Assembly (NCBI RefSeq): GCF_026626665.1
Contig: NZ_JAPNKE010000002.1
Coordinates: 6,115,168 to 6,179,167 of the forward strand
Source: Nannocystis pusilla
GTDB lineage: Bacteria > Myxococcota_A > Polyangia > Nannocystales > Nannocystaceae
Reading direction: 5' to 3'
DNA: 64,000 bases
Positions 27,005-36,081 of this stretch are shown piece by piece. Numbering within the stretch: position 1 is the first letter of the stretch; each line of letters starts with the position of its first letter. The position numbers were made by a program, and so were the translations under genes. The notes beneath the pieces were generated by a model that saw only the letters and a list, made by a program, of their open reading frames with translations, did not search any database and was not told where the DNA came from.

Positions 27005-28371
27005 GCCTTGAGCTCCTGGATGGCAGAGACCGACTGACCGCCGATCGAGCCGAGCGGGACGTCCATGGCGTCGGCGAGGGTCGCCAGCATGTCGATGTGG
27101 CTGCGCTCGACCTGGACCACCTGCTGCGTCTTCAGGTACCCGCCGCCGCCGCCGATCAGGATCGCCGGCAGGCTCGAGCTGACCGGCTGGCCGTCGATCC
27201 ACACGTCGGAATGATCGGAGTTGTGATTGGCGCCGTCGGACACCTCGCTACACACGTAGACCAGCGAGTTGTCGAGCACGGTGCGGGTCGGGTCCTCGAC
27301 GTCGAGCGGGTCGGGCTGGTCGAGCACCTTGAGGAACTTCTCGGCCAGGCGCTCGAAGAACCACTTCTGGCACTGCGCGAACTCGGCCCGGCCGGCCGCG
27401 TCCCACGAGTGTGACACCGGGTCGTGGTGGCCCTTGGCGATGCCCGGGCCGCCCTCGAAGCCGAAGTTGAGGCCGGCGTTGACCCACATGTTCTGCAGCG
27501 TGATCACCCGCGCCGAGCCGCACATGAACGCGTACGCGCTGGCCTCGAGGTGCGCGTCGAGCAGCTTGCCGAAGAAGCTCTGGTTGAGCGGGTCGAGCCC
27601 GGCGACCGCGTCGACGGCCGGCAACGCCGGCTTGGCGTCGCAGCTCACCATCGGCGGCGGCGGCCCCTCGCCCGAGGCCTTGGCCTTGAGGTTGCGGACC
27701 GCGTCGAGGTGCAGCGCCAGCTTGCTCTCCTCGCGCGTCAGCCCGGACACGACGCCCTGCATCGCCTCGATCTCGCCCTCGGTCAGCGCCAGCGTGGCCG
27801 CGCGGAACTTGTTCTCGTCGACGCCGGGCATCGGCATCGGCGCCGGGCCGACGCCCTGGAACAGCTGCGTCACCGCCTCGACCGGGCTCTCGATCGGCCG
27901 CACCCACGAGCCGTGCTTGACGAGGTAACAGTCGCTGTAGAAGCCGGCCCCCTTGTCGTAGGGGATCGCGCCGAGCACGTGCGGGGTGACGCCCATGCCT
28001 TCGGCGATCAGCCGGTCGATCGAGTCGCTGCCCTCGCCCTCGGCGAAGCCGGTCAAGGTCGCGCGGATCGCCACGTGGTTCGAGATGCCGCCGTTCATCG
28101 ACAGGCCGCGGACGACCGCGACGCGGTCGCGGTACGGGAGCAGCGGGCTCAGCACGTTCGAGCCCTGCAAGAAGGCGTCGCCCTCGCCATAGGGCTGGAG
28201 GTGCTCCGGCGGCATGCCGTGCGGGACGTAGAAGATGAAGAGGCGCTTCGGCCGGTCGCCGGGGGCGGCGACCGCCAGGCGCGACATCTGGGCCGCGAGC
28301 GGCGCGGCGATGCCGAGACCCAGCGCCTTCAAAAAGGTGCGGCGCATCAGTCGGTGCTGCGATCGGTGCAT
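27001..28371 (-). CDS. DUF1552 secreted protein (Tat-type signal)
   Basis: A 456-residue protein. ATG 28371 is preceded by GGAGG eight bases upstream; the start MHRSQHRLMRRTFLKALGLGIA is a Tat-like twin-Arg signal (RRTFLK) with an AVAAPG cleavage region. The family motif FIFYVPHGMPPEHLQP follows, then RVAVVRGLSMNGGISNHV and a C-terminal SDGANHNSDHSDVWIDG segment rich in His/Asp, which may bind metal. The fold is thought to be sulfatase-like (DUF1501 relatives). It is upstream of, and overlaps, the DUF1592 gene, so both products are probably made in equal amounts and act together outside the cytoplasm. The biochemical activity is unknown. Confidence 0.88.
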   Translation of the reverse strand: MHRSQHRLMRRTFLKALGLGIAAPLAAQMSRLAVAAPGDRPKRLFIFYVPHGMPPEHLQPYGEGDAFLQGSNVLSPLLPYRDRVAVVRGLSMNGGISNHVAIRATLTGFAEGEGSDSIDRLIAEGMGVTPHVLGAIPYDKGAGFYSDCYLVKHGSWVRPIESPVEAVTQLFQGVGPAPMPMPGVDENKFRAATLALTEGEIEAMQGVVSGLTREESKLALHLDAVRNLKAKASGEGPPPPMVSCDAKPALPAVDAVAGLDPLNQSFFGKLLDAHLEASAYAFMCGSARVITLQNMWVNAGLNFGFEGGPGIAKGHHDPVSHSWDAAGRAEFAQCQKWFFERLAEKFLKVLDQPDPLDVEDPTRTVLDNSLVYVCSEVSDGANHNSDHSDVWIDGQPVSSSLPAILIGGGGGYLKTQQVVQVERSHIDMLATLADAMDVPLGSIGGQSVSAIQELKA

Positions 28372-28494
28372 GCGTTCCTCCGCGCGCGCAGGCGGCCCGC
28401 GCGCGATGTTCGACAGTGACAGGAGCAGGAGATCGTGGCCCGGGCGGCTTGCTACGAACCGCCGGGCGCCGCGCGACCGGCGTCGCGGGGGCAT

Positions 28495-28512
28495 CCTCGG
28501 GATGTCCCGAGG
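28495..28512. repeat. Hairpin CCTCGGGA-TG-TCCCGAGG
   Basis: Perfect 8-bp arms around two bases, upstream of the DUF1552 gene; the centre contains GATGTCC. Just beyond it, TAAGTTCATGTCG is duplicated (about 28522-28552). Confidence 0.55.
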
Positions 28513-28697
28513 TTCATGGCGGTAAGTTCATGTCGATAAGTTCATGTCGCGCCCCGCGAGCGTCGGCCGGGCGACGCCTCACGCCTCCAGTGGCGCGCCG
28601 CGGACGAGGTGGATGAAAGAATTTTTCAGGCCGCGACTGCGCGCCCCCGCGCGGCCCGGAGCGCGCCATCGCCCGCACCTGCGAGGGGCGTGGGCGC

Positions 28698-29080
28698 ATG
28701 CCGGAGGACGTGGGGCCCAGCGTCTACGACGCGACGGCCGACGGCCCGCTCACGCGCACCCCGGCGCTCCGGTCGGCTCGCCGGCGCGTCGTCGCAGGAG
28801 ACGCGGACCCGCGACGGCTACGTCGCCCACGGCGATCGCCGCGACGGAGAGCGCCCCGGGGTCGCACGCAGCGCCGGTCGTCGACATCGTGCAGGTCTCC
28901 ACCGACGCGGCGGACCTCGGCAAGATGGCCTGGGCCGCGACATCGACGATCCGAGCGAACCTCGACATCGACTTCTCCTCGCGCGCCGACGGCCTGCGCG
29001 AGATCGACGAGCACGGCCTCGGCCCACGGGTTCCGCGTCGAGCGCGACGGCGCCGCGGTCCACACGAGCGTCGCGCCTTC
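28698..29080 (+). pseudogene. Possible decayed gene in three frames
   Basis: The 806-base gap between the DUF1552 and propeller genes has no intact gene, but three consecutive stretches have strongly coding-like third positions in different frames: 28698-28766 (PEDVGPSVYDATADGPLTR), about 28878-29024 (VDIVQVSTDAADLGKMAW and LDIDFSSRADGLREIDEHG) and 29025-29076 (HGFRVERDGAAVHTSV). Together they look like a small frameshifted gene. I do not recognise the product. The rest of the gap (28372-28697 and 29081-29177) shows nothing but the hairpin noted above. Confidence 0.35.
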
Positions 29081-29177
29081 GGCCTCTCCAAGAAGAGGCG
29101 ACGATCAGCGAGGCCTCGTCCAGAGCCGGGGCCTTTGAATGACTGCCGCGAGGCGCTCGCGCGTCGCGGCGCCGGCC

Positions 29178-30137
29178 TCACATCGCGGCGAACAGCGACG
29201 TCTCGAGGTGGAGGATCTTGAACGGCAGCTCCGGCGGCTGGAACATGTAGAGCACCCGGAAGACCTCGCTGTCGATCATGTAAAGGCGGCCCTCCGCCAC
29301 CGTCGCGCTGGTGAGGCCGGTCGGCACCGAGGTCGTCGTGCGCACCACCGCTTGCGTGTGATCGTCGCCGGAGAACGTCAGCTGCTGCACGCCGCCGTCG
29401 TAGATCACGTAGAGCTCGTCGCCGAGGAACTCGAGCCCGTCGGGGCCGGGGAAGCGCGGGTCGCCGGGCATCGAGAACGGGTCGCCGGAGAACGTCACCT
29501 CGGCAATGTCCGACGGGTCGCTCAGGGACACCCGGTACAGCGCCGGCGGCATCGTCTTGACGACCAGCAGGTCCTCGCCGCCGGGCGCGATGTCGAGCCC
29601 GTTGAGCCCCATCGAGCCGCCGGGCGCGAACTGCGGGCTGGTGGCGAACACCTCGAACTCGTCGTCCTCGGCGATCCGGTAGATGTTGGGCAGCACCGAG
29701 TCCGTGGCGTAGACCACCCCGTCCTTGTCCGTCGTCAGGTCGTTACAGAACGACGGTTCGCCGAGGTCGATGGTGCGCACGAGCGTCCCCTCGTCGATGT
29801 CGAACGCGACGACCTTCGAGTTCGGGATCGGATCGGTCTTGACGTCGACCTGACAGACCCACAACAGGCGCCGCGCCACGTCGACGTGGGCCCCGCTGAA
29901 CGACACCATCGGGTCGGCCGAGGCGTAGAACACTTCCTCCTGCCCGAGCCCGGACATCCGGGTGATCTCCCCGCCGTTGATCGCGGTGGCGAAGAAGGAG
30001 TAGGTCAGCTCGTCGTAGGCGATCCCCTCCGGCAGCGAGGTCGAGCTCGCCAGGGAGTACTGCTCCGGCAGGGGGATGTCACACGAGGCGAGGACGGGGA
30101 GCGCGGCGGCGATGGACAGCAGGACCGTGTTCTTCAT
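29178..30137 (-). CDS. SMP-30/NHL-like beta-propeller lipoprotein
   Basis: A 319-residue protein starting MKNTVLLSIAAALPVLASC at 30137, a clear lipoprotein signal. The mature part is a six-bladed propeller of the SMP-30/gluconolactonase type: LPEGIAYDELTYSFFATAING, SFCNDLTTDKDGVVYATDSVLPNIYRI, GLNGLDIAPGGEDLLVVKT and PTGLTSATVAEGRLYMIDSE repeat the N-G-L-x-D and V-Y-x-T-D themes. The Glu and Asn/Asp positions that bind the metal in SMP-30 enzymes cannot be confirmed by eye. Unlike many neighbours it has no Thr-rich linker. Extracytoplasmic lactonase or ligand-binding function is possible. Confidence 0.75.
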   Translation of the reverse strand: MKNTVLLSIAAALPVLASCDIPLPEQYSLASSTSLPEGIAYDELTYSFFATAINGGEITRMSGLGQEEVFYASADPMVSFSGAHVDVARRLLWVCQVDVKTDPIPNSKVVAFDIDEGTLVRTIDLGEPSFCNDLTTDKDGVVYATDSVLPNIYRIAEDDEFEVFATSPQFAPGGSMGLNGLDIAPGGEDLLVVKTMPPALYRVSLSDPSDIAEVTFSGDPFSMPGDPRFPGPDGLEFLGDELYVIYDGGVQQLTFSGDDHTQAVVRTTTSVPTGLTSATVAEGRLYMIDSEVFRVLYMFQPPELPFKILHLETSLFAAM

Positions 30138-30934
30138 GGCGACCTTTCGTCGTCGGCGGACAAATAACCAGCTGTATGTGATCTGAAGGAGAGAACGGAT
30201 CACGCCGACGAGGCAACCTGCCCGCGCGGTACGTCACGCTCTTACCGCGGGCTCCTCCTCGGCCTCATGCCACGGCGAGACGGACTGTCGGCTGCACGAA
30301 CCCTGCGGTCGCGTCGGTCTGGGACCCGGGTTCGGCCACGCGTGATTCACGTGTGCTTCGCTCGTCCGATGGCCGTCCGCGTACCCTGATTCACCAACCC
30401 AGGGTCGGCAACTGGGTCGCGCAGCACCCGAACGCGGCTCCGCGGGGCCCCGGCGCGCCGCGGGCCCGCTGCGATCCGCCGACCTGCAGCGTTCAAGGCG
30501 AACGGACGAAGCGCAGGTTGTCCTCGCCGATGACCCACCGCCTCCGAAGGCCCAGCAGGGACGCCGCGACTCGCCCCTCGATTTGCCCCGGTAGCCCGCC
30601 CTCCGCGGCTCGCCTGCGCCCCGCGCGCGAGGCCCTCGAAACGGGGCTCCTGCGCGCTACAGGCGAGCGAAACGCGGATGAGCACGCTATTTTTAAAAAT
30701 GCGGCAGGGCACGCCACGGCGAGCTCGAGCGTGTTGGTTCCAGCACCGCCGGCGACACACCGTGAGCTCGCCTCGGCCCCGCCCGACCTCATGCCCTGGG
30801 GTGGCTTCACCTCGAGGTTCGAGCATGTCCCGAAGGATATGTTTTATGTGACATGTCGCCAAAGACATGTCTCGAACACAAGATGGGCCATCTCCCGCGG
30901 TCCTCGACTGCCAGCAATCGCCCACGCGCTCGAT
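30138..30934. other. Gene-free interval with inverted repeats
   Basis: About 797 bases between two leftward genes. A perfect AT palindrome, ATTTTTAAAAAT, lies at 30689-30700, very unusual at this G+C. At 30825-30870 ATGTCC-CGAA-GGATAT and ACATGTC-GCCAAA-GACATGT form two adjacent hairpins related to the palindrome family. No RNA gene could be recognised. Confidence 0.5.
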
Positions 30935-32494
30935 TCACGGCAGGCACATGTTCGCCGGGTCGAGTTTTTCCCAGCTGTAATCGCCGTTGCAGTACTTGCC
31001 GTATTGGGGCCACTCTTTCATGTCGGCGTCGACGTATATCGCGTTGCTCGGGTCGTACGCGTGCTGGCACAGGTCGCAGTCGTCGGGCACCGCGTCGAGG
31101 TCCTGGTCCCACGCCGGCATCAGGCACAGGTACTGCCAGAGGTCGGTCGGCGCCTCGACGTGGCAGGCCTTCATCTTGTGCGCCTTGCCGTCCTCGCTGT
31201 GGGCGAGCGCCTCCGCGCAGCCGGGCGGCAGCTCCAGCACGCCGGGCGGCAGCGGCGGCAGGTCGGCGACGTCGATCGGCTCCCCGTCGGGATCGATCAG
31301 CGGCTGGCCATCGTACGTGGTCACGCAGCAGTAGCCGCCCGCGCTGACGTCGTAGAACGCGAGGGGCCGCGGATTTTCGCGTTCGACGCACTCCTCGTGC
31401 TGCTCGCAGGCCGCGCCGATGAAGTCGCCGTCGGGATCGTCGTTCGCGGCCTCGTCGAGCTGCTCGGGGTTCGCAGTCCAGGGGCAGTTGTCGCACGCGT
31501 CGCCGACGGCGTCGCCGTCGTGATCAGCGTGGTTGCAGATCTGCGCCGCGGTGCAGCTCGCGCCATCGGGGCAGTCGTCGTCGCTCGCGCAGGCGCGCCG
31601 CTCGACCGGCTGGCGCGGGCAGGCGTCGACGATGTTGGCGAGGCCGTCCTGATCGAAGTCGTCGCCCTCGAGGAAGCCGACCGGACCGGCAGCCCCGGCG
31701 CTGAGCATGCCCTCGCAGGCGTCGCCGACCAGGTCGACGTCGGCGTCGTCCTGGCAGCCCGCCGCCTGCACGTCGGTCGGCTGACCGACCACGTGCGGCG
31801 CCAGCCCCGGGCCGTCGCCGTAGCCCTGGCAGTTGGCGACGCGCACGCAGTTGTCGCAGCTGTCGCCGACGCCGTCGCGGTCGCTGTCCAGCTGCGACGG
31901 GTTGCCGCGCACCCGCATGTAGAACGGCACCGACACGACGTTCTTGTTGTAGATCCCGATGGAGCGCGAGCACACGTCGCAGCCGTCCCCCACGCCGTCG
32001 CGGTCGCTGTCGGCGGTGTTCTGCTCGCTCGCCACCACCGGGCACAGGTCGACGACGTCGCCGAAGCCGTCGCCGTCGATGTCCTCTTGCCCGGGGTTGG
32101 AGTGATCGGGCGCGTTGTCGCACTCCCAGACGTAGCCGTCGCGATCGGGGTCGAGCTTGCACTTCGTGACCGGGTCCATGCACGTCGTCACTGCCGGATC
32201 GTCGCAGACCGGCGGCACCGGGATGACCTCGTCCTCGCCGGTGGTCCCGGTCGTGCCCGTCGTGCCCGTCGTGGGGTCACCCGTGCTCGTCGGCTCGTCC
32301 GTGGTCCCGGTCGGGTCGTCGGCGGCGGTCGTGGTCGAATCACCGCCGATGCCGGTGGTCGTCGAGTCCTCGCCGGCGGTGCCGGTGGTCGGCCCGGGCC
32401 CCTCGAACAAGGGGCTCTCGGTGGGACACGCTGTCAGCAAGAACGCGCCGGTCAACGCCAGCGACCGCAGCCGAGGAGTGAAGCAGAGGCTCAT
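30935..32494 (-). CDS. Thrombospondin type 3 repeat (calcium-binding) lipoprotein
   Basis: A 519-residue secreted lipoprotein: MSLCFTPRLRSLALTGAFLLTACP (lipobox LTAC), about 65 residues of Thr/Gly/Asp linker with TTGTTGTTG repeats, then many DxDxDGxGD loops (DIDGDGFGDVVDLCP, DSDRDGVGDGCDVC, DSDRDGVGDSCDNC, DHDGDAVGDACDNC, DDPDGDFIGAAC) with regularly placed cysteines. These are thrombospondin type 3 repeats, which wrap calcium ions. The C-terminal third has further Cys pairs and no recognised domain. Such proteins are common on myxobacterial surfaces and in the matrix. It appears to be transcribed alone. Confidence 0.85.
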   Translation of the reverse strand: MSLCFTPRLRSLALTGAFLLTACPTESPLFEGPGPTTGTAGEDSTTTGIGGDSTTTAADDPTGTTDEPTSTGDPTTGTTGTTGTTGEDEVIPVPPVCDDPAVTTCMDPVTKCKLDPDRDGYVWECDNAPDHSNPGQEDIDGDGFGDVVDLCPVVASEQNTADSDRDGVGDGCDVCSRSIGIYNKNVVSVPFYMRVRGNPSQLDSDRDGVGDSCDNCVRVANCQGYGDGPGLAPHVVGQPTDVQAAGCQDDADVDLVGDACEGMLSAGAAGPVGFLEGDDFDQDGLANIVDACPRQPVERRACASDDDCPDGASCTAAQICNHADHDGDAVGDACDNCPWTANPEQLDEAANDDPDGDFIGAACEQHEECVERENPRPLAFYDVSAGGYCCVTTYDGQPLIDPDGEPIDVADLPPLPPGVLELPPGCAEALAHSEDGKAHKMKACHVEAPTDLWQYLCLMPAWDQDLDAVPDDCDLCQHAYDPSNAIYVDADMKEWPQYGKYCNGDYSWEKLDPANMCLP

Positions 32495-32675
32495 GCCGGC
32501 GGAGTAACCGCGGGCCCCGGAAAAATTGCGGCGCCCTTGCGAGAGCGCCGACGCGACGGAATCGAGGGTGTCGGCGGAAGACCCCGAAGAGCGTCATCGA
32601 CCGAGGCCGCGGCAGGACGCGCTTGCGAGCTCAGGCGCCATGCCGCGCAGGCCGGCTCGCGCGCTGTCGCGTGGC

Positions 32676-34139
32676 TCAGCCCGGCATGACGGCGTTGAAC
32701 AGCCCGCCGCCGGTCATGTCGGAATACGTGTAGTGATCGCCGGCGATGAGCACCTGCTGCTTGGCGTAGGTCTCGGGGTCGATGCGATAGGCCCAGCCGC
32801 CGTAGTCGACCATCCACACGAAGCCGTCGACGTCGATGCTGACCCCGACCGGCGTCGAGCACTGCTCGAAGGTGTGGAACTGGACGGCCGTCATCGTGTT
32901 CGTGTCGATCTGGTTGAGGCCGCAGCCGTGGGTGCCGCCGGCGTTGGCGGCGACCCACGCCATGCCGTTGCCGTCGACCGCGAGGCCGCGGTGGTTCTCG
33001 GCGGAGTTGGGGACCTGGTGGAACGTCTCGGTCTGGGCGTCGAACATCGCCACGTTGCCGTTGTTGTACGGCCCGAACCACACGTTGCCCTTGCCGTCGA
33101 CGGTCATGCCGTAGAACTGGATGCCCTCGCCGGGGTAGCGCTTGACCTCGAGCGTCTCGGTGTCGATGCGGACCAGCTCCTGGTAGACGTTGATGAACCA
33201 CACGTAGCCGTTGCCGTCGGCAGCGGCGCCGTACGGGGAGATCTGGCTGGTCCAATTGTCGAGCGGGATGGTCGCGTCCTGCACGCCGGTGACGCCGTCG
33301 AAGCGGCCGATGATCGCGTGCGTCGGCGCGTCGAGCCAGCCGACCCACACCTTCTGGTCGTCGTACTTGCACGTCGCCGGGTTGAACTCGCCCGGGGCCC
33401 ACGCGGTCCCGCGCGGGCCGCCGTTGTAGCCGAACGGCGCCGGGCTCACCGGCGTGTTCCACAGCATGCACTCGTCGCTGCCCCACGGCAGCAGGTCGTC
33501 CTTGTTCGCCGACGTGGTGATCACGCCGTCGCCGTTCTTGTCGACGCAGTCGCCCTTGTCGGCCGCGAACTTGGTCACGCTGTACGAGGCCCGGTTCGAC
33601 ACCACCACGAAGTGACCGTCGATGTTGACCGACGTGCGCGACGAGTCGGCCCCCGCCGGGTTGGGGTCGGCGTAGTAGCGGCCCTCCTCGATCGACGTGG
33701 TCGTGTTGACCTTCGAGATGCTTCCCTGCGAGGTGTTGGCGACCCACAGGTAGCTGAAGTCGAAGCCGCCGCGCCCGCTGCCGCCGCCGCACGGGTCGCC
33801 GGTGGTCGTCGTGTCGGGGCCGGTCGAAGTGGTGAGGTCGGGGCCGGTCGAGGTGCTCGTGGTCGGGCCGGTGGTGCCGGTGATCGTCACGTCCTGCGTG
33901 GTCGTCGGCGCGCTCGTCGTCGTCGCCTCGCTGGCCGAGTTCGAGGCGGTGCCCGGGCCCTCGGTCGTCGCCTGCGTCGCGCTGCCGGTGCCGCTCGTCG
34001 GCTCGGTCGCGGTGCCCGGCGTCGCGGTGCCCTCCGACTGGCCGGCCGTCGCCGAGGCCGTGGCGCGGCCGTCGTCGCCGCAACCGAAGAGCCCGAGGAC
34101 CGCGAAGATGCACCCTACCGAACGACGCGTGGAAACCAT
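32676..34139 (-). CDS. Virginiamycin B lyase-like (Vgb/NHL) beta-propeller lipoprotein
   Basis: A 487-residue lipoprotein starting MVSTRRSVGCIFAVLGLFGC at 34139, followed by about 85 residues of Thr/Ser/Gly linker. The propeller has repeated blades ending in G-N-x-W/V-x-x-x (GNGYVWFINVY, GKGNVWFGPYNNGNVAMFD, GNGMAWVAANAGG, DGFVWMVDYGG), the Vgb/streptogramin-lyase pattern. Secreted relatives in myxobacteria lack proven lyase activity, so enzymatic function should not be assumed. A longer upstream frame to 34280 is not signal-like and is rejected. It faces a rightward gene at 34303. Confidence 0.78.
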   Translation of the reverse strand: MVSTRRSVGCIFAVLGLFGCGDDGRATASATAGQSEGTATPGTATEPTSGTGSATQATTEGPGTASNSASEATTTSAPTTTQDVTITGTTGPTTSTSTGPDLTTSTGPDTTTTGDPCGGGSGRGGFDFSYLWVANTSQGSISKVNTTTSIEEGRYYADPNPAGADSSRTSVNIDGHFVVVSNRASYSVTKFAADKGDCVDKNGDGVITTSANKDDLLPWGSDECMLWNTPVSPAPFGYNGGPRGTAWAPGEFNPATCKYDDQKVWVGWLDAPTHAIIGRFDGVTGVQDATIPLDNWTSQISPYGAAADGNGYVWFINVYQELVRIDTETLEVKRYPGEGIQFYGMTVDGKGNVWFGPYNNGNVAMFDAQTETFHQVPNSAENHRGLAVDGNGMAWVAANAGGTHGCGLNQIDTNTMTAVQFHTFEQCSTPVGVSIDVDGFVWMVDYGGWAYRIDPETYAKQQVLIAGDHYTYSDMTGGGLFNAVMPG

Positions 34140-34302
34140 CGGTCGAACGCTATCACAACCTCTATACGGCGAGGCCATCCATGCATGCCTCTGCCAGGCA
34201 GATCTCCCGGCGCGCGCGCAACACCAGACCGGCGATTCGTCGGTGCCCGCTCGCCTCCGGCGCTCTCCTTGACTCCCCACCCGCCGACGTCACGGTTCGA
34301 GC

Positions 34303-34587
34303 ATGGACCCGAACAAGCGCTTCAAACCCTCCCATGACGACACCGATCGCGACCGGGGCGGCCCGAACACCGGCCTCAACCAGGTCAACCCCAGCGACAC
34401 GCCGCGCACCCGCGAGGACGGCGAGAAGGGCCACCAGGGGGGCGACCCGCACGAGGTTCGGCCGAGCCATCTGCAGCACAACCGCGACAGCCAGCCGGAC
34501 GGCCACCGCGATCTCGGCTACGACTCGGACGATCCGCGGGAGGTCCGCCGGCGCGGCAAAGACCCGCAGAAGCAGGGCAAGCCGTGA
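34303..34587 (+). CDS. Small hydrophilic, probably disordered protein
   Basis: A 94-residue product (MDPNKRFKPSHDDTDRDRGG at the start) with almost no hydrophobic residues and many Asp, Arg, Gly, His, Asn and Gln. It has no domain I recognise. High G/C third positions and a clean start and stop between two clear genes support coding. It could be a desiccation or stress-protection type protein or a nucleic-acid-associated protein; neither is shown. It is 114 bases before the next gene on the same strand. Confidence 0.55.
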   Translation: MDPNKRFKPSHDDTDRDRGGPNTGLNQVNPSDTPRTREDGEKGHQGGDPHEVRPSHLQHNRDSQPDGHRDLGYDSDDPREVRRRGKDPQKQGKP

Positions 34588-34701
34588 GCGGCGGCCTCGC
34601 CCCGCCCCCTCGCTCGTGACGAGCGCGCGCGCCCCCGGCCAGCGCGCCCGTCCTGTCGCGGTTCACGGACCGCGGTCGTTCACCTCGCGCATGAACCGGG
34701 C

Positions 34702-35748
34702 ATGCGCGCTCGCCTCGGCTTCCTCCTCGGCCTCGTGCTCTGCGGCTGCCTCAGCGCCGAGAGCATCACGCGCCGCACCGTCCCCGCCGCGCTCGACGAG
34801 AGCGTCGGCTTCTTCGAGGACCCCGAGTCGCAGCGCCGCATCGAGCGGTTGATGCTCGACCCGCAGGTGCAGCACGCGGCCCGCGAGCTCAGCAAGACTC
34901 TGGTCGACGGCGTCGTCGAGTCGGTGACCGACGACGCGCGCCAGGCCGAGCTGCGCCGCGCCTCGACGCGCTACGTCGAGGCGGTCTCGGCCGCCGCCGC
35001 GCGCAGCTTGCGGTCCGACCTCGGTCCGGCCGCGGCCGAGGCCGCCCGTCACGCGGTCGCGCGGGTGCTGGACGTCGGCCTGTCCCCGGAGACACGTCAA
35101 GACATGCGCGCGCTGGCGCAGTCGCTCACGCAGGCGACGGTCGACGGCCTGATGCAGGCGGCCGGTCGCGGTCTGCGCCACGACCTCGGCCCGGCCCTGC
35201 GCGCGGTCCTCGAGGACGAGCTCGGGCCGGGTCTGCGCACGGTCATCGCCCGCGACGTCGCGCCGAGCCTGCGCCGGGTCCTCGCCGACGAGCTGACCCC
35301 GGCGTTCGGCCTGGTCGCGCGCGAGGTGACCCACCAGATCATCATCGGCGGCCACGACGGCCTGCAGGAGCTGCGCTTCCGCGAGCGCGCCGGGCGGTTC
35401 GAGGTCGGCTTCTGGACCCACCTCGACGCCCTGCTCCACAAGGGCCTCCAGGTCAGCGCGATCGTGGCGTGGGCGCTCGCCGCGGTGGCGCTGGTGCTGT
35501 CGATCTTGTTCGGCCGGGCGATCCTCCTGCGCCGCCGCCTCGACGAGGAGCGCCTCCGCAGCGAACGCATGCTGCTCGGGGTGATGCGCGGGCTGCAGCA
35601 GGGCAGCGACAAGCCCGAAATCGAGGCCTTCCTCGCCCACCTGCGCGAGCGCGATCCCGACCTCGCCGACGACTCCTTCATGGAAGAGCTGGCCCGCCGC
35701 GTGTCCCAGCCCAGCGGCCGCGTCGGCCGCCCCCGCCGTCGCCTGTGA
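34702..35748 (+). CDS. Unknown lipoprotein with C-terminal transmembrane helix
   Basis: A 348-residue protein. MRARLGFLLGLVLCGCLS is a lipoprotein signal with a lipobox (LCGC). Most of the chain is amphipathic helix with repeated DLGPA, ELGPGLRTVIARDVAPSLRRVL and ELTPAFGLV phrases. A single strong transmembrane helix lies near residues 252-273 (VSAIVAWALAAVALVLSILFG), followed by a basic, then charged cytoplasmic-type tail. A lipid anchor at one end and a membrane helix near the other is unusual and could bridge two membranes or anchor twice in one. Family not recognised. A good terminator follows. Confidence 0.6.
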   Translation: MRARLGFLLGLVLCGCLSAESITRRTVPAALDESVGFFEDPESQRRIERLMLDPQVQHAARELSKTLVDGVVESVTDDARQAELRRASTRYVEAVSAAAARSLRSDLGPAAAEAARHAVARVLDVGLSPETRQDMRALAQSLTQATVDGLMQAAGRGLRHDLGPALRAVLEDELGPGLRTVIARDVAPSLRRVLADELTPAFGLVAREVTHQIIIGGHDGLQELRFRERAGRFEVGFWTHLDALLHKGLQVSAIVAWALAAVALVLSILFGRAILLRRRLDEERLRSERMLLGVMRGLQQGSDKPEIEAFLAHLRERDPDLADDSFMEELARRVSQPSGRVGRPRRRL

Positions 35749-35771
35749 GCCGGCAGCTCCGCCACGGCGCT

Positions 35772-35795
35772 ACATGTCCATTGGGACATGTTTTT
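35772..35795 (+). terminator. Palindrome acting as Rho-independent terminator
   Basis: ACATGTCC-ATTG-GGACATGT is followed by a T run (35791-35795), 23 bases after the stop at 35748. The core 35775-35788 is a perfect TGTCC-N4-GGACA copy. Confidence 0.7.
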
Positions 35796-36044
35796 AGGGT
35801 CATACGCCGCGGCGGAGCAGGACGTCCGCGCCGGCCCCCGCGGACCGACGGGTGCTCGCCGCGCTCCACCGCCAGGCTCCGGCGCTCGCACCGATCCACG
35901 CGAGCCTCGCCGCTGCCGACGCGCCGAGCGCCGCGCACGTCCGCGAGGACGTGCAGGGCGCGCCTGGTCGCCCATCACGGACCGCCCGCGAGGGGCGCGC
36001 TGCAGGCGTCTCGGCCACCGGGCCCCGATGACCTGCTCTCCAAG

Positions 36045-36064
36045 GCATGTCCTTCAAGACATGC
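36045..36064. repeat. Hairpin GCATGTC-CTTCAA-GACATGC
   Basis: Perfect 7-bp arms just downstream of the leftward gene that ends at 36082; CGACATGTCC follows at 36071-36080. The interval 35749-36081 holds no supported gene apart from this and the terminator above. Confidence 0.6.
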
Positions 36065-36081
36065 TCTTTACGACATGTCCT

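Noticed and set aside
28544..29221. A single intact 225-codon gene on the plus strand
   Set aside because: Only a central part of that frame has coding-like third positions; the flanks have them in other frames, so a broken gene is a better description.
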